Assembly: GCF_000971975.1 (NCBI RefSeq)
Contig: NZ_LAQO01000002.1
Span: forward strand, 248,001 to 312,000
Source: Paenibacillus algorifonticola
GTDB taxonomy: Bacteria > Bacillota > Bacilli > Paenibacillales > Paenibacillaceae
Length of the DNA: 64,000 nt
Direction: 5' to 3'
The notes under the pieces are model-generated. The model did not search any database, was not told the origin of the DNA, and saw only the letters and a list, made by a program, of their open reading frames with translations. Position numbers and translations under genes: made by a program. Of the stretch, positions 54,786 to 63,921 are shown piece by piece (the stretch's first letter is position 1; the number at the start of each line of letters is the position of its first letter).

Positions 54786-55430
54786 ATGACTATAATAGCA
54801 CCCTCTATTTTATCGGCTGATTTCAGCCGGCTCGGAGAAGAAATTTCAGGTATTGAGCAGGCAGGAGCGGACTGGATTCATGTAGACGTCATGGATGGGC
54901 AGTTCGTGCCGAACTTAACCTTTGGCCCTCCGGTCATTGCGGCTGTAAGACCAGCAACGAAGCTTCCTTTTGATGTGCATCTGATGATCGAGCGTCCGGA
55001 ATTGTCAATCGCGCATTACGCAGCTGCTGGTGCTGATCGGATTACGGTACATGCAGAAGCATGTGTGCACTTGCACCGTACGATTTATCAAATTAAGGAG
55101 CTGGGACTTCCGGCAGGTGTAGCCATCAATCCAGGAACTCCGGTATCTGTGCTGGAATCTGTGCTGGGCGATGTGGATCTCATACTGGTTATGACGGTAA
55201 ATCCGGGCTTTGGCGGACAGAAGTTTATCCCTTATTCGCTGAACAAGCTGCGTCAAATTCGCAGCATGCTTGTGGAGCGCGAGCTGCAGCATGTTCATGT
55301 GCAGGTGGATGGCGGCATCAATGAAGAAACGGCTAAGCTTGTGACAGAGGCGGGCGCGAATGTACTCGTTGCAGGCAATGCGGTATTTGCCCAAGCAGAT
55401 CGCGCGGCTGCTATATCCCTTTTACGCTAG
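54786..55430 (+). CDS. rpe: Ribulose-phosphate 3-epimerase
   Basis: The 214-residue TIM-barrel enzyme interconverts ribulose-5-phosphate and xylulose-5-phosphate in the pentose phosphate pathway. Motifs visible are [38 protein letters not shown] and [11 protein letters not shown]. It starts 7 bases after rsgA. In B. subtilis thiN follows; here a small membrane protein does. Confidence 0.97.
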   Translation: MTIIAPSILSADFSRLGEEISGIEQAGADWIHVDVMDGQFVPNLTFGPPVIAAVRPATKLPFDVHLMIERPELSIAHYAAAGADRITVHAEACVHLHRTIYQIKELGLPAGVAINPGTPVSVLESVLGDVDLILVMTVNPGFGGQKFIPYSLNKLRQIRSMLVERELQHVHVQVDGGINEETAKLVTEAGANVLVAGNAVFAQADRAAAISLLR

Positions 55431-55557
55431 GCTGCATATCTTATATTAAGTTACATAATTGCTGCAAGGGTTGCGCGGTGAACAGGCTTGTATTTCGATG
55501 TGGGACGCTGGTGTCTGCTGCTCTAGCGGCACAGCGGTTTGCACTTGGGAGGCTGTA

Positions 55558-55839
55558 ATGGAAGAATACGAGACATCTCGAGGGAAGACATGGCTGTGGG
55601 TGCTCCTATTTGCACTCGGCATAGGCTTGCTGCTTGCGGCTTTCTCCATTCTGACTGGGATGATCAAATACGTGTTTTCTTTGCTTGCTTTGTATTTGAT
55701 TTTTCAGTTTTTCAAAAGAGTTGAGAAGCTATGGGCACGAATAACGGTTATCTTGCTTGGGCTATTGTTTTATTTCTTGGCCGTATTGGTTTATACGGCG
55801 ATCCAGTTCATCAGCGAGAATCCGCCACCAATGGCGTGA
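55558..55839 (+). CDS. Small membrane protein of unknown function
   Basis: The 93-residue protein has three or so hydrophobic helices (WLWVLLFALGIGLLLAAFSIL, VFSLLALYLIFQFF, ITVILLGLLFYFLAVLVY) and no recognised domain. GGGAGG lies 6 bases before the ATG at 55558; the open frame runs 33 codons further upstream without support. It takes the place of thiN between rpe and spoVM. Confidence 0.7.
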   Translation: MEEYETSRGKTWLWVLLFALGIGLLLAAFSILTGMIKYVFSLLALYLIFQFFKRVEKLWARITVILLGLLFYFLAVLVYTAIQFISENPPPMA

Positions 55840-55903
55840 GCATTGCGAAGATGGGCTTTCCACACTCGTTCATATGGAATAGGACAAAGGTAAAGCGCAT
55901 AGG

Positions 55904-55942
55904 ATGGTTACATGAACGCAGGTTCGTGTAGCCATTTTTTTG
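55904..55942 (+). terminator. Terminator at the end of the coaBC-rpe operon
   Basis: ATGGTTACATGAAC pairs with GTTCGTGTAGCCAT (G-U pairs) around GCAG, followed by seven T. Confidence 0.88.
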
Positions 55943-56022
55943 CGTGAAACATAGCATGTGTATGCGGGAAGAAAAAGCATGTAAGTCACCATTTCGATGA
56001 GCGTGTCTGAGGAGGGATGGGC

Positions 56023-56103
56023 ATGAAATTTTACACGATCAAGCTGCCGAAATTTTTGGGCGGGTTCGTAAAGGCGATTTTGAATACCTTCCAAAAAAGT
56101 TAG
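56023..56103 (+). CDS. spoVM: Stage V sporulation protein SpoVM
   Basis: This very short gene encodes 26 residues beginning MKFYTIKLPKFLGGFV, nearly identical to B. subtilis SpoVM. SpoVM is an amphipathic helix that binds the curved outer forespore membrane and anchors SpoIVA at the start of coat assembly. GAGGAGGG lies seven bases before the ATG. The position between rpe and rpmB matches B. subtilis, and it has a terminator on each side, so it is transcribed by itself. No clear SigE promoter is visible to me. Confidence 0.96.
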   Translation: MKFYTIKLPKFLGGFVKAILNTFQKS

Positions 56104-56148
56104 TTCCTTTGCAGCCGCCTTCGAATGATCGTGGTTTATGTGAACAAT

Positions 56149-56176
56149 AAAAAGCACCTGAGCCCAGGTGCTTTTT
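56149..56176. terminator. Bidirectional terminator between spoVM and rpmB
   Basis: AAAAAGCACCTG and CAGGTGCTTTTT pair perfectly around AGCC, with A/T runs serving both convergent genes. Confidence 0.92.
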
Positions 56177-56210
56177 GTCTACCATACAGCATAAAGCTGC
56201 AGGAGATGAA

Positions 56211-56399
56211 TTATACGCGAGTTACTTTACCGGATTTCAGAGCGCGCGCGCTAACATAAACACGTTTCGGTTTACCGTCAACTAGAATGCGAACTTTCTG
56301 AACGTTTACTCCCCAAGAACGACGGTTTTTGTTGTTAGCGTGGGAAACGTTATTGCCTGTACCAGGGCTTTTGCCTGTTAGAAAACATTTGCGGGACAT
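56211..56399 (-). CDS. rpmB: 50S ribosomal protein L28
   Basis: The 62-residue protein ([30 protein letters not shown]..) matches L28. It has one Cys near the start and lacks the zinc-binding CxxC pairs of the C+ form. The start has GAAGGAGG. The gene is read opposite to its neighbours, as in B. subtilis. The leader holds two tandem hairpins (see regulatory entry). Confidence 0.97.
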   Translation of the reverse strand: MSRKCFLTGKSPGTGNNVSHANNKNRRSWGVNVQKVRILVDGKPKRVYVSARALKSGKVTRV

Positions 56400-56439
56400 G
56401 AGTACACCTCCTTCAAGTAGTGCTGAGCTAAAAGCGCAT

Positions 56440-56535
56440 TGTTAGCATAAGCTGTCAGTTATTGCATAAGCAAAACCGCATCGTAGCCATAAGCTCCCGG
56501 TTCTGCGTGAGCAAAACCGCTTCATTGGCTTGAAA
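56440..56535 (-). promoter_or_regulatory. Tandem hairpins in the rpmB leader
   Basis: Read on the minus strand, GCGGTTTTGCTCACGC and GCGGTTTTGCTTATGC occur about 50 bases apart. Each can fold with the bases after it (first: CGGTTTTGC with GCAGAACCG; second: CGGTTTTGC with GCAATAACTG). Such paired stem-loops before a ribosomal protein gene suggest feedback control. No gene is seen in the 457-base gap. Confidence 0.4.
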
Positions 56536-56856
56536 AAGCGTCGAAGAAGCCTGCACATAAACATACTTTGATATCGTATCATAGTTGTGGGGTCTGAGCA
56601 ACTAAAACTGTTGTTTTTTATGGCGATTTGCCCGTGGTTGACACGAGCTGCCCTTCTATAACGGCACAGTTTATAGTACAATAATAAATAGTCAAAGATT
56701 TAGGTTGCATCTTCAGTAGCAATTGACTTTAAACGGGGTAATTCATCCTAGACGGCAAATAGCTGTGAATGATGGGATGAATGGGCTGCTTTCCGTTACG
56801 CCAGTTTTCTAACTTGCCTTAAAGACGCGATCTACACGATAAAGGAGTGAATTTCC

Positions 56857-57216
56857 ATGCCACTTGCGCTCAGCACTGAACTTGGCCAAATTTTCATAAC
56901 AGAGGAATGCATTGCCGTCATGGCAGGTTCCGCTGCGCTGGATTGTTATGGCCTTGTCGGGATGGCTTCACGCAAACAATTAAAGGACGGCATTGCCGAG
57001 CTTCTGGGCAGGGACAATCTAGCCCGCGGCGTTGAAGTTCGCAGAGAACAGGATAAACTTTATATTGATTTGTATATTATTGTGAGCTACGGCACGAAAA
57101 TTTCAGAAGTAGCGCATAATATTCAGACGAAGGTGAAATATGTGATGAGTGATGTTATTGGTCTTAACGTGGACCAGGTCCATATATTTGTGCAGGATGT
57201 AAGGGTATCTACATAG
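56857..57216 (+). CDS. yloU: Asp23/Gls24 family protein YloU
   Basis: The 119-residue protein has the Asp23 domain (IFITEECIAVMAGSAALDCYG, VEVRREQDKLYIDLYIIVSYG). YloU is cotranscribed with the fatty acid kinase gene in many Firmicutes, suggesting a shared envelope role, but its function is unknown. The start has AAAGGAGTG. It is a paralogue of the protein at 8842. Confidence 0.94.
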   Translation: MPLALSTELGQIFITEECIAVMAGSAALDCYGLVGMASRKQLKDGIAELLGRDNLARGVEVRREQDKLYIDLYIIVSYGTKISEVAHNIQTKVKYVMSDVIGLNVDQVHIFVQDVRVST

Positions 57217-57234
57217 CAGGAAGGGGAATTTTCA

Positions 57235-59034
57235 TTGAGTAAGGGCTTCATTAACGGTTCCGATTTTACCGCCATGGCCGTACTGGGCGCTGAGTTGTTA
57301 AATCAAAATGTCGACAAGGTAAATGCGTTGAATGTTTTCCCTGTGCCTGATGGCGATACGGGAACGAATATGAATTTGACGATTGCCTCGGGCATTCGTG
57401 AGCTGCGCAGCAAGCCGTCCGACCATTTAGGCAAGACGACGGAAGTGTTGTCTAAAGGGCTTCTGATGGGGGCTAGAGGCAATTCCGGCGTTATTTTGTC
57501 ACAGCTGTTCCGTGGTTTTTCGAAGGGACTTGTAAACGCCGAGCAAGCAGGCCCCCAGCAGATCGCAGCGGCTTTGCAGCACGGTGTTGATCTTGCTTAT
57601 AAGGCTGTTGTGAAGCCGGTGGAAGGAACGATTTTGACGGTAGCGAAGGAAGCAGCGAAGCATGCGGTTGCTTATGCACGCCGTACGAATGATGTCACTG
57701 AGCTGATGAAAGAGGTTTACGAAAAAGCAAATGAAACGCTCCAGCGTACGCCGGATATGCTCCCTGTGCTTAAGCAGGTTGGCGTTGTAGATTCTGGTGG
57801 GCAAGGGCTAGTGCTTATTTATGAAGGGTTCGTGCGTTATTTAGTTGAAGGTGAAGGGGCCTATGAAAGCTATTCGCTGTTATCTGAAGCGGCACCCCCT
57901 GAAGAAGTAAGTGTCCCTACGGCACAACCTGCTTCAGCTCCACGTAAGGCGACGAATTTTGCTGCACAATCCCGTCTGGAGACGGCAGATATTGAATTTT
58001 TCTATGATATGGAGTTTTTTATTAATCGCAAGCCAGGGGGCAAAGCTGCGCCTTTTTTTGATGAATACGCTTTCAAGAAAGCGCTTGGCAAAGAGGGAGA
58101 TTCCATTCTCGTCATAGCCGAGGATGATATCATTAAAGTTCATGTGCATTCCCGCAGGCCGGGTGATGTGCTGAATTTGGCGCTGCCATACGGCGAGCTG
58201 ACGAACCTGCACATTCTGAATATGCGTGATCAGCATCGTGAGCTTCTAGAGGAAGAAGCAGCGATTCCGTCCTATGCGGTACTGCCTGATTATGCGCTGT
58301 CGGGAAGCATTTCCTCGCCAGAGCTGCTGGCGGGAACGTCGGGGGCGGCTGTGCCGCCTGGACAAGTTCATGAGCTGGCACCCTTCGGCATCATTGCCGT
58401 AGCGCTGGGCGAAGGCATTTCGAACATTTTTCTGGATAATGAAGTGGATATTGTGCTGTCCGGCGGGCAAACGATGAACCCAAGCACGGAAGATTTCGTC
58501 AAGGCCATTGAATCGCTAGTAGCGGATCATATTTACTTGCTGCCGAATAACGGCAATATCATTCTTGCTGCTGAACAGGCGGCGGAGCTTAGTGAACGCA
58601 ACGTTACGGTTATTCCGACAAAAACGATTCCGCAAGGGCTTGCAGCGGTGCTTGCTTTCAAAGAGGATGAGACCGTTCAGCGCAATACGGATTGGATGAA
58701 AAATGCGGCGGAGCAAGTCGTATCCGGTCAAGTGACGCATGCGGTTCGCGACACGACAATCGATGGCGTGAGTATTCGCGAGGGTGATTTTATCGGCATT
58801 AAGGAGAAGGCCATTGTTGCGGCACATGCGGATCTGGCAGAGACTTGCCGTCTCCTCATTGCTGAGCTTATGGCCGGCGGCGGCGAGCTGATTACGGTGC
58901 TAACTGGAGCAGAGGCGAAGGCTGAAGATACGGAAGCGCTGGAAGCATGGGTGGCAGAGGCTTATCCGGATGCGGAGCTGGAAGTTCAAGAGGGCGGACA
59001 GCCGCTTTATCCCTATTTGTTCGCTGTGGAATAA
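57235..59034 (+). CDS. fakA: Fatty acid kinase catalytic subunit FakA
   Basis: The 599-residue protein has an N-terminal DAK2 kinase domain (VPDGDTGTNMNLTI, MGARGNSGVILSQ) and a C-terminal DegV-like/FakA domain (about 370-595). FakA phosphorylates fatty acids bound to FakB, feeding exogenous lipid into membrane synthesis. It begins with TTG after AGGAAGGGG. It follows yloU by 18 bases and precedes a DegV/FakB gene, which is its partner family. Confidence 0.94.
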   Translation: MSKGFINGSDFTAMAVLGAELLNQNVDKVNALNVFPVPDGDTGTNMNLTIASGIRELRSKPSDHLGKTTEVLSKGLLMGARGNSGVILSQLFRGFSKGLVNAEQAGPQQIAAALQHGVDLAYKAVVKPVEGTILTVAKEAAKHAVAYARRTNDVTELMKEVYEKANETLQRTPDMLPVLKQVGVVDSGGQGLVLIYEGFVRYLVEGEGAYESYSLLSEAAPPEEVSVPTAQPASAPRKATNFAAQSRLETADIEFFYDMEFFINRKPGGKAAPFFDEYAFKKALGKEGDSILVIAEDDIIKVHVHSRRPGDVLNLALPYGELTNLHILNMRDQHRELLEEEAAIPSYAVLPDYALSGSISSPELLAGTSGAAVPPGQVHELAPFGIIAVALGEGISNIFLDNEVDIVLSGGQTMNPSTEDFVKAIESLVADHIYLLPNNGNIILAAEQAAELSERNVTVIPTKTIPQGLAAVLAFKEDETVQRNTDWMKNAAEQVVSGQVTHAVRDTTIDGVSIREGDFIGIKEKAIVAAHADLAETCRLLIAELMAGGGELITVLTGAEAKAEDTEALEAWVAEAYPDAELEVQEGGQPLYPYLFAVE

Positions 59035-59090
59035 TGATGGGGCACTAATGAAATAGCAGCTGTTTATTCGGTACGAAAGGGGTGGCGAAG

Positions 59091-59945
59091 ATGGGGAACA
59101 TTCATATTATTACCGACAGCACTTCGGATATTCCGGATGAACGATGTGCAGAGCTTGGCATTCAGGTTATACCGCTAAAGGTGCTGTTTGGTGAAGAAAC
59201 CTATTTGGATGGCGTGACGATTGGGAAGGAGCAGTTTTATGAAAAGCTGATTGCTTCGCCTGTTCTTCCGACAACCTCACAGCCGTCTCCGGCGGAGTTT
59301 CTTGATGTATATGAACGGATTTTGCAGGATGATCCGCAAGCAATTATTATTTCGATTCATCTGGCTTCTGTACTCAGCGGTACTTATCAGTCGGGTGTCA
59401 TAGCCAAGTCGATGCTGGATGAGCAGGCGGACGTAACGGTTATTGACTCCAAGTCGGCTTCGTACGGCTTCGGAATCCAGGTGGTGACGGCGGCCCGAAT
59501 GGCGCGGGAAGGTGCCTCCAAGGAAGCGATTTTGGCAGAAGTGACTCGCCTTCAAGAGCAGCTGGGCCTTTATTTTCTCGTTGGTTCGCTGGAGTTTCTC
59601 CAGAAGGGCGGCCGAATCGGCAAGGCTGCAGCATTGTTTGGATCGATTTTAAACATTAAACCGATTCTTTCGCTGGATCAGGAAGGGACGGTTCAGTCCG
59701 TGGACAAGGTGCGCGGTACGAAAAAAGCGATGCAGCGCATCATAGAAATGCTCGACAAGGATTTTGGCAATGATCGCGTCGGGGTAACGATTGGCTGGAC
59801 GCATGGCGAGCAGACGGCGCAAGAGCTTGCGGCGCTGCTGAAAGATAAGCCGGGTGTGGCATTCATTGATTTTATAACGATTGGTGCGACGGTGGGCACT
59901 CATGTGGGGCCTGATACTTCGGCTGTATTTATGTATAAAGTGTGA
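59091..59945 (+). CDS. fakB: DegV-family fatty acid-binding protein (FakB type)
   Basis: The 284-residue protein shows DegV motifs (ITDSTSDIPD, PTTSQPSPAEF, ASVLSGTYQSG). DegV proteins bind one fatty acid and present it to FakA. The position 56 bases after fakA supports the FakB role. The chosen ATG at 59091 follows AAAGGGGTGG; GTG at 59082 is also in frame. The B. subtilis sdaAB-sdaAA genes that lie here are absent. Confidence 0.9.
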   Translation: MGNIHIITDSTSDIPDERCAELGIQVIPLKVLFGEETYLDGVTIGKEQFYEKLIASPVLPTTSQPSPAEFLDVYERILQDDPQAIIISIHLASVLSGTYQSGVIAKSMLDEQADVTVIDSKSASYGFGIQVVTAARMAREGASKEAILAEVTRLQEQLGLYFLVGSLEFLQKGGRIGKAAALFGSILNIKPILSLDQEGTVQSVDKVRGTKKAMQRIIEMLDKDFGNDRVGVTIGWTHGEQTAQELAALLKDKPGVAFIDFITIGATVGTHVGPDTSAVFMYKV

Positions 59946-59954
59946 GGAATGATT

Positions 59955-62009
59955 ATGATGACGCTGGAGCAATATTCCGTCCGGCAAATTAAAGGCGTGA
60001 GCGCTCCGAAGGAGCAAGAGCTTCACGCCTTTGGCGTTCATACCGTTGCTGATTTGCTGGACTATTTTCCATTTCGTTATGAGGATTATCGCGTTCGCGC
60101 GCTATCGGATGTCAAGGACGGAGACAAAGCTACCGTGCAAGGAGTTGTACGGGGCATGCCTGTGCTGCAGCGCTACGGGAAAAATAAATCGCGGCTCACT
60201 TGTAAAATTGAGATCGACTTTTTGCTCGTTACGGCGGTATGGTTTAACCGCCATTTTCTAAGGGATCAGCTGACGCCTGGCCGTACCATTATTTTGACAG
60301 GCAAGTGGGAGCAGCATCGCCAGCAGATGACCGTCTCGGAGTCCGAGTTTCCGGAAGGGGCGGGTTCTGCCAAATCAGGGACGCTGCAGCCGGTGTATTC
60401 CGTCGGGGGGGCAATTACGCAGCCATGGATGCGCAAGACGATCAAGCAGGCTTTGCAGCAATATGGCGCGATGATCGAGGAGGTGCTGCCGTTTGAGCTT
60501 ATGGAGCGGCATCGGCTCATTCCCCGCCGTGATGCGGTGCTGCACATTCACGAGCCGGGAGATATACGCGAGGGTCTCGAAGCGCGGCGGCGGATGGTGT
60601 ATGAGGAGCTGTTTCTATTTCAGCTGAAATTGCAGGCCTACCGAATGCTCAGCCGCAAGCGGGGCGATGGCATCGCTCATTTAATTGAAGCGGAGACGAT
60701 TAGGCAGTTTGCGGCTACGCTGCCGTTCGAGCTGACGGATGGGCAGAAGAAGGTCGTAAATGAACTATTGGTCGATATGCGCCAGCCTGCCAGCATGAAT
60801 CGGCTGCTGCAAGGCGACGTCGGCTCGGGAAAAACGGTCGTTGCGGCCATTGCACTGTATGGCGCAGTGAAATCCGGCCATCAAGGCGCGCTGATGGTAC
60901 CGACGGAAATATTGGCAGAGCAGCATATGCGTTCCTTGACGAAGCTGTTCGAGGGCATGGATGTGGAGGTGGGACTGCTGACGGGAAGCATGACGGAGCG
61001 TCGCCGCCGCGATGTATTTGCTGGCCTTCAGATGGGACTGATTGATATTGTCGTGGGTACGCATGCGCTCATTCAGGAGACGGTCTTTTTCCGCAGTCTC
61101 GGACTGGTTGTAGTGGACGAGCAGCATCGCTTTGGCGTTAATCAGCGCAGCGTGCTGCGGCGCAAAGGAATGAATCCCGATGTGCTGACGATGACGGCGA
61201 CGCCGATTCCGCGAACGCTGGCGATTACCGCTTTCGGGGATATGGATGTATCGACGATTCGCGAGCGCCCGCATGGGCGCAAGCCGATTAAAACGTATTG
61301 GGTCAAGCATAGCATGATGGACCGCGTGCTTGGGTTTATTCGCCGTGAGGTAGGAGAGGGCAGACAAGCCTACATGATATGCCCGCTTATTGAGGAATCG
61401 GAGAAGCTGGATGTGCAAAATGCCATTGACCAGTATATGCAGGTTCAGCAAGCTTTTCCCGATCTGAAAATCGGCCTGCTGCATGGGCGCCTAAGCGCGG
61501 CGGAAAAAGAGCAGGTTATGAGCTCCTTCGGTGCGAACGAGCTGCATGTACTCGTGGCTACGACGGTTGTTGAGGTAGGCGTCGATGTTCCGAATGCGAC
61601 GCTGATGATCGTCATGGATGCCGAGCGGTTCGGCTTGTCGCAGCTGCATCAGCTGCGGGGCCGGGTTGGCAGGGGCGCGCATCAATCGTATTGCGTGCTG
61701 GTTGCTGATCCGAAGTCGGAGACAGGGCGCGAGCGCATGAAGGTCATGACGGAAACGGATGACGGCTTTGAGGTGGCGCGCCGTGACCTCGAAATCCGGG
61801 GGCCAGGCGATTTTTTCGGAACGAAGCAAAGCGGCTTGCCAGAATTTCGTGTCGCGGACATGGCGGCGGACTTCGAAGTGCTGGAGATGGCGCGTGATGA
61901 TGCGGCTGAGCTGTGCGCCCGCGACGATTTTTGGGATAATCCGGCTTATGCAAGAATGCAGGCGAAGCTGAATCGTGACCAACTTTTTCAAGGAGAACAG
62001 CTCGATTAG
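59955..62009 (+). CDS. recG: ATP-dependent DNA helicase RecG
   Basis: The 684-residue helicase has a wedge/OB domain (about 60-150), Walker A LLQGDVGSGKTVVA, DEQHRFGVNQR (DEQH box) and motif VI QLRGRVGRG, plus the C-terminal TRG-like element. It reverses stalled forks and processes Holliday junctions. Three nearby ATGs are possible starts (59949, 59955, 59958); GAGGA lies six bases before 59955. It follows the degV gene with almost no gap. Confidence 0.96.
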   Translation: MMTLEQYSVRQIKGVSAPKEQELHAFGVHTVADLLDYFPFRYEDYRVRALSDVKDGDKATVQGVVRGMPVLQRYGKNKSRLTCKIEIDFLLVTAVWFNRHFLRDQLTPGRTIILTGKWEQHRQQMTVSESEFPEGAGSAKSGTLQPVYSVGGAITQPWMRKTIKQALQQYGAMIEEVLPFELMERHRLIPRRDAVLHIHEPGDIREGLEARRRMVYEELFLFQLKLQAYRMLSRKRGDGIAHLIEAETIRQFAATLPFELTDGQKKVVNELLVDMRQPASMNRLLQGDVGSGKTVVAAIALYGAVKSGHQGALMVPTEILAEQHMRSLTKLFEGMDVEVGLLTGSMTERRRRDVFAGLQMGLIDIVVGTHALIQETVFFRSLGLVVVDEQHRFGVNQRSVLRRKGMNPDVLTMTATPIPRTLAITAFGDMDVSTIRERPHGRKPIKTYWVKHSMMDRVLGFIRREVGEGRQAYMICPLIEESEKLDVQNAIDQYMQVQQAFPDLKIGLLHGRLSAAEKEQVMSSFGANELHVLVATTVVEVGVDVPNATLMIVMDAERFGLSQLHQLRGRVGRGAHQSYCVLVADPKSETGRERMKVMTETDDGFEVARRDLEIRGPGDFFGTKQSGLPEFRVADMAADFEVLEMARDDAAELCARDDFWDNPAYARMQAKLNRDQLFQGEQLD

Positions 62010-62079
62010 GCAATTTCCGGGAACCTTCGGCATATAGTTAAACGTGAAAACGGTATGCCGGATGGAGGTGTCTGGAACA

Positions 62080-62367
62080 TTGAGCTACCAAAAGTACGGT
62101 ATTCGCCCGCAATTGGTCGAACGTATTAAAGGCAAGCTGAAAAATCCGCTTTTGAAGGATCGCGTGCGCTTGCTGCTCGCTAACGTAACTAAATTCGACC
62201 TGCAGGATCGCGTCAAAGTCAGAAAGCTGGTGAAATCGACCGCCAGCATTTTGCAGGAGCCGCTTACGGATACGCAGGAGGAGCAGATCGTCGCTTTCGT
62301 TCTCGCCCAGAAGATCGACCCAAACAATACGTTTCACTTGCTCAAGCTTTGGGGCATGTTTCGCTGA
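62080..62367 (+). CDS. spoVIF: Stage VI sporulation protein F-like
   Basis: The 95-residue helical protein resembles SpoVIF/YjcC of the Bacillales (VTKFDLQDRVKVRKLVKSTASILQ, LTDTQEEQIVAFVLAQKI). SpoVIF is needed for spore coat assembly by supporting GerE in the mother cell. The TTG at 62080 follows ATGGAGGTG; the open frame begins 12 codons earlier. Its stop codon is inside the terminator stem. Confidence 0.78.
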   Translation: MSYQKYGIRPQLVERIKGKLKNPLLKDRVRLLLANVTKFDLQDRVKVRKLVKSTASILQEPLTDTQEEQIVAFVLAQKIDPNNTFHLLKLWGMFR

Positions 62368-62391
62368 CCGTCTGCGGTCAGCTTTTTTTTA
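62363..62391 (+). terminator. Terminator of spoVIF
   Basis: GCTGACCG pairs with CGGTCAGC around TCTG, followed by eight T. Confidence 0.9.
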
Positions 62392-62520
62392 ATATAAGAA
62401 GATATACGTTTTTTCTTATAACTGCGCTGCTATTGCCGTTCTTTTCCGGTCATACTATATCTCTAGGATAATCGTGACTTTTGGGATATGGCGTTCATGA
62501 AAAAGGATGGAGGAGAGCTC

Positions 62521-63819
62521 ATGGGAGGCGCAAGCGGGAAGCTTGGGAGTAGTTTTCGAGCGTGGATTCGGCGTTGCATCCAACTGCCAGCGGACGCATG
62601 GCTGTATGCGGTTGGCAAGTGGCATAGCTTTGGCGAGTCGCAAAAAATGATTGCAGAAGCGCAGCCGCTTGTGATGCAGCCCGCATTAGTCGCTAAGCTC
62701 GCAGTCTCATGGACGCAGCTTGAGCAGGAGCAGGAAGCAGGCGGCTCCATAGCTAGCCCTGCTGTAAGCAGCGGTGCCGTTGCTGGGTCAGCCGATCATG
62801 CGCTGCTTGCGTCGATTCGAGCAGACGCCGTTCATTTGAATCGCAACAATGTGACGAGAACGGAAGCTTATTTGGCGTTATATGAACGCAGGCCCGAGCT
62901 GCACTGGGCGCTGCTGGCGCATTTGGTCTCGCGCAACGGCGGCTGGAATATGACAGATCTACAAGGGGAGTGGCTGCCATACCTGCTGGGCCGTTCCGCC
63001 CGCGAGGCCGTATTCCGCTTTTTAGAGCGCGCGAATGCGTTGATTTTTCAGGATGCTTATCCGCAACTGCTGCTGTATGAGGCAAGCTGCAGAGCTGGGC
63101 GTCCGTTGTTTCATTTGCTGCCGCAGCTTGGTGTTTCCCGCTTTATGGTACCGGTCTGGCAAACGTTTTGGAAGAGCGGTGATTCTGCCATTTTGACGGT
63201 TGCACTTATCGTGAATGAGCAAAATTACATTGAACAGCGAATTGTGCAGCAGCCCTTTTTCCGCAAGGAGGTGCTGAATACGCTGTTTTTTGGCTTGCAG
63301 TCATTATTGCAGCTTAATGCGGTTGTGTTTTGCTATCGCTCCAGGGGTGAAGAAATGAAGCTGGCGGGGCTCGTTTTGGAGAACTTCGACAATCTGAAAG
63401 AACGAATTGAGTTCGGCAAACGACTGTATGCCCTGCTTTTCGGTGTGCCGGAGGTGCATGGCGGCGCCTGTGCTTTCGCGCGGGCTTTCCGTCACACGGG
63501 TTCACGTGCGGATTATGCCCCTCATCTGTTTGCGGCGGTCAGGCGTGATCCGCCAAAGAAGCCTTACAGGGAGCGGCTATCGGGGAGACGTCTTGCGCCT
63601 GGTGCTGCTCCATTATTCAGCCCGGAGCTAAGCAGCGTCTGGCCGGATCGGGAGGTTGAGGCGCCTGAGCCTGGCGATTGGTTCCGACAGGCAGTACAGG
63701 TGCTTCCCTATTTTCAAAAGCTGCCGCTGCCGCATTCTTTTGAAATGACCAATGAATACAGCCTGCTGCTGAACAAAATTGAACTGGCTGTGCTGGCTTC
63801 GCAGCAGTGGAAGCCATAA
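62521..63819 (+). CDS. DUF2515 family protein
   Basis: The 432-residue protein carries the DUF2515 (YppC-like) motif NRNNVTRTEAYLALYERRPELHWALLAH and SRNGGWNMTDLQGEW. The domain is of unknown function and found in spore-forming Firmicutes. It is mostly helical without a clear signal peptide. GGAGGAG lies 6 bases before the ATG at 62521; an ATG 33 bases upstream is less supported. Confidence 0.82.
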   Translation: MGGASGKLGSSFRAWIRRCIQLPADAWLYAVGKWHSFGESQKMIAEAQPLVMQPALVAKLAVSWTQLEQEQEAGGSIASPAVSSGAVAGSADHALLASIRADAVHLNRNNVTRTEAYLALYERRPELHWALLAHLVSRNGGWNMTDLQGEWLPYLLGRSAREAVFRFLERANALIFQDAYPQLLLYEASCRAGRPLFHLLPQLGVSRFMVPVWQTFWKSGDSAILTVALIVNEQNYIEQRIVQQPFFRKEVLNTLFFGLQSLLQLNAVVFCYRSRGEEMKLAGLVLENFDNLKERIEFGKRLYALLFGVPEVHGGACAFARAFRHTGSRADYAPHLFAAVRRDPPKKPYRERLSGRRLAPGAAPLFSPELSSVWPDREVEAPEPGDWFRQAVQVLPYFQKLPLPHSFEMTNEYSLLLNKIELAVLASQQWKP

Positions 63820-63921
63820 CCTGGCTTTTGGCATAGCTAGAGCGAGCTGAATACCAGCAACCTGGACGAAACGTTTGGACGTATGAGCGAATGGTTGAAA
63901 GGGAGGGGCTGATCCTATAAA

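Noticed and set aside
55845..56022. SigE promoter for spoVM
   Set aside because: Sequences similar to CATACAAT occur, but none has a matching -35 element at the proper distance.
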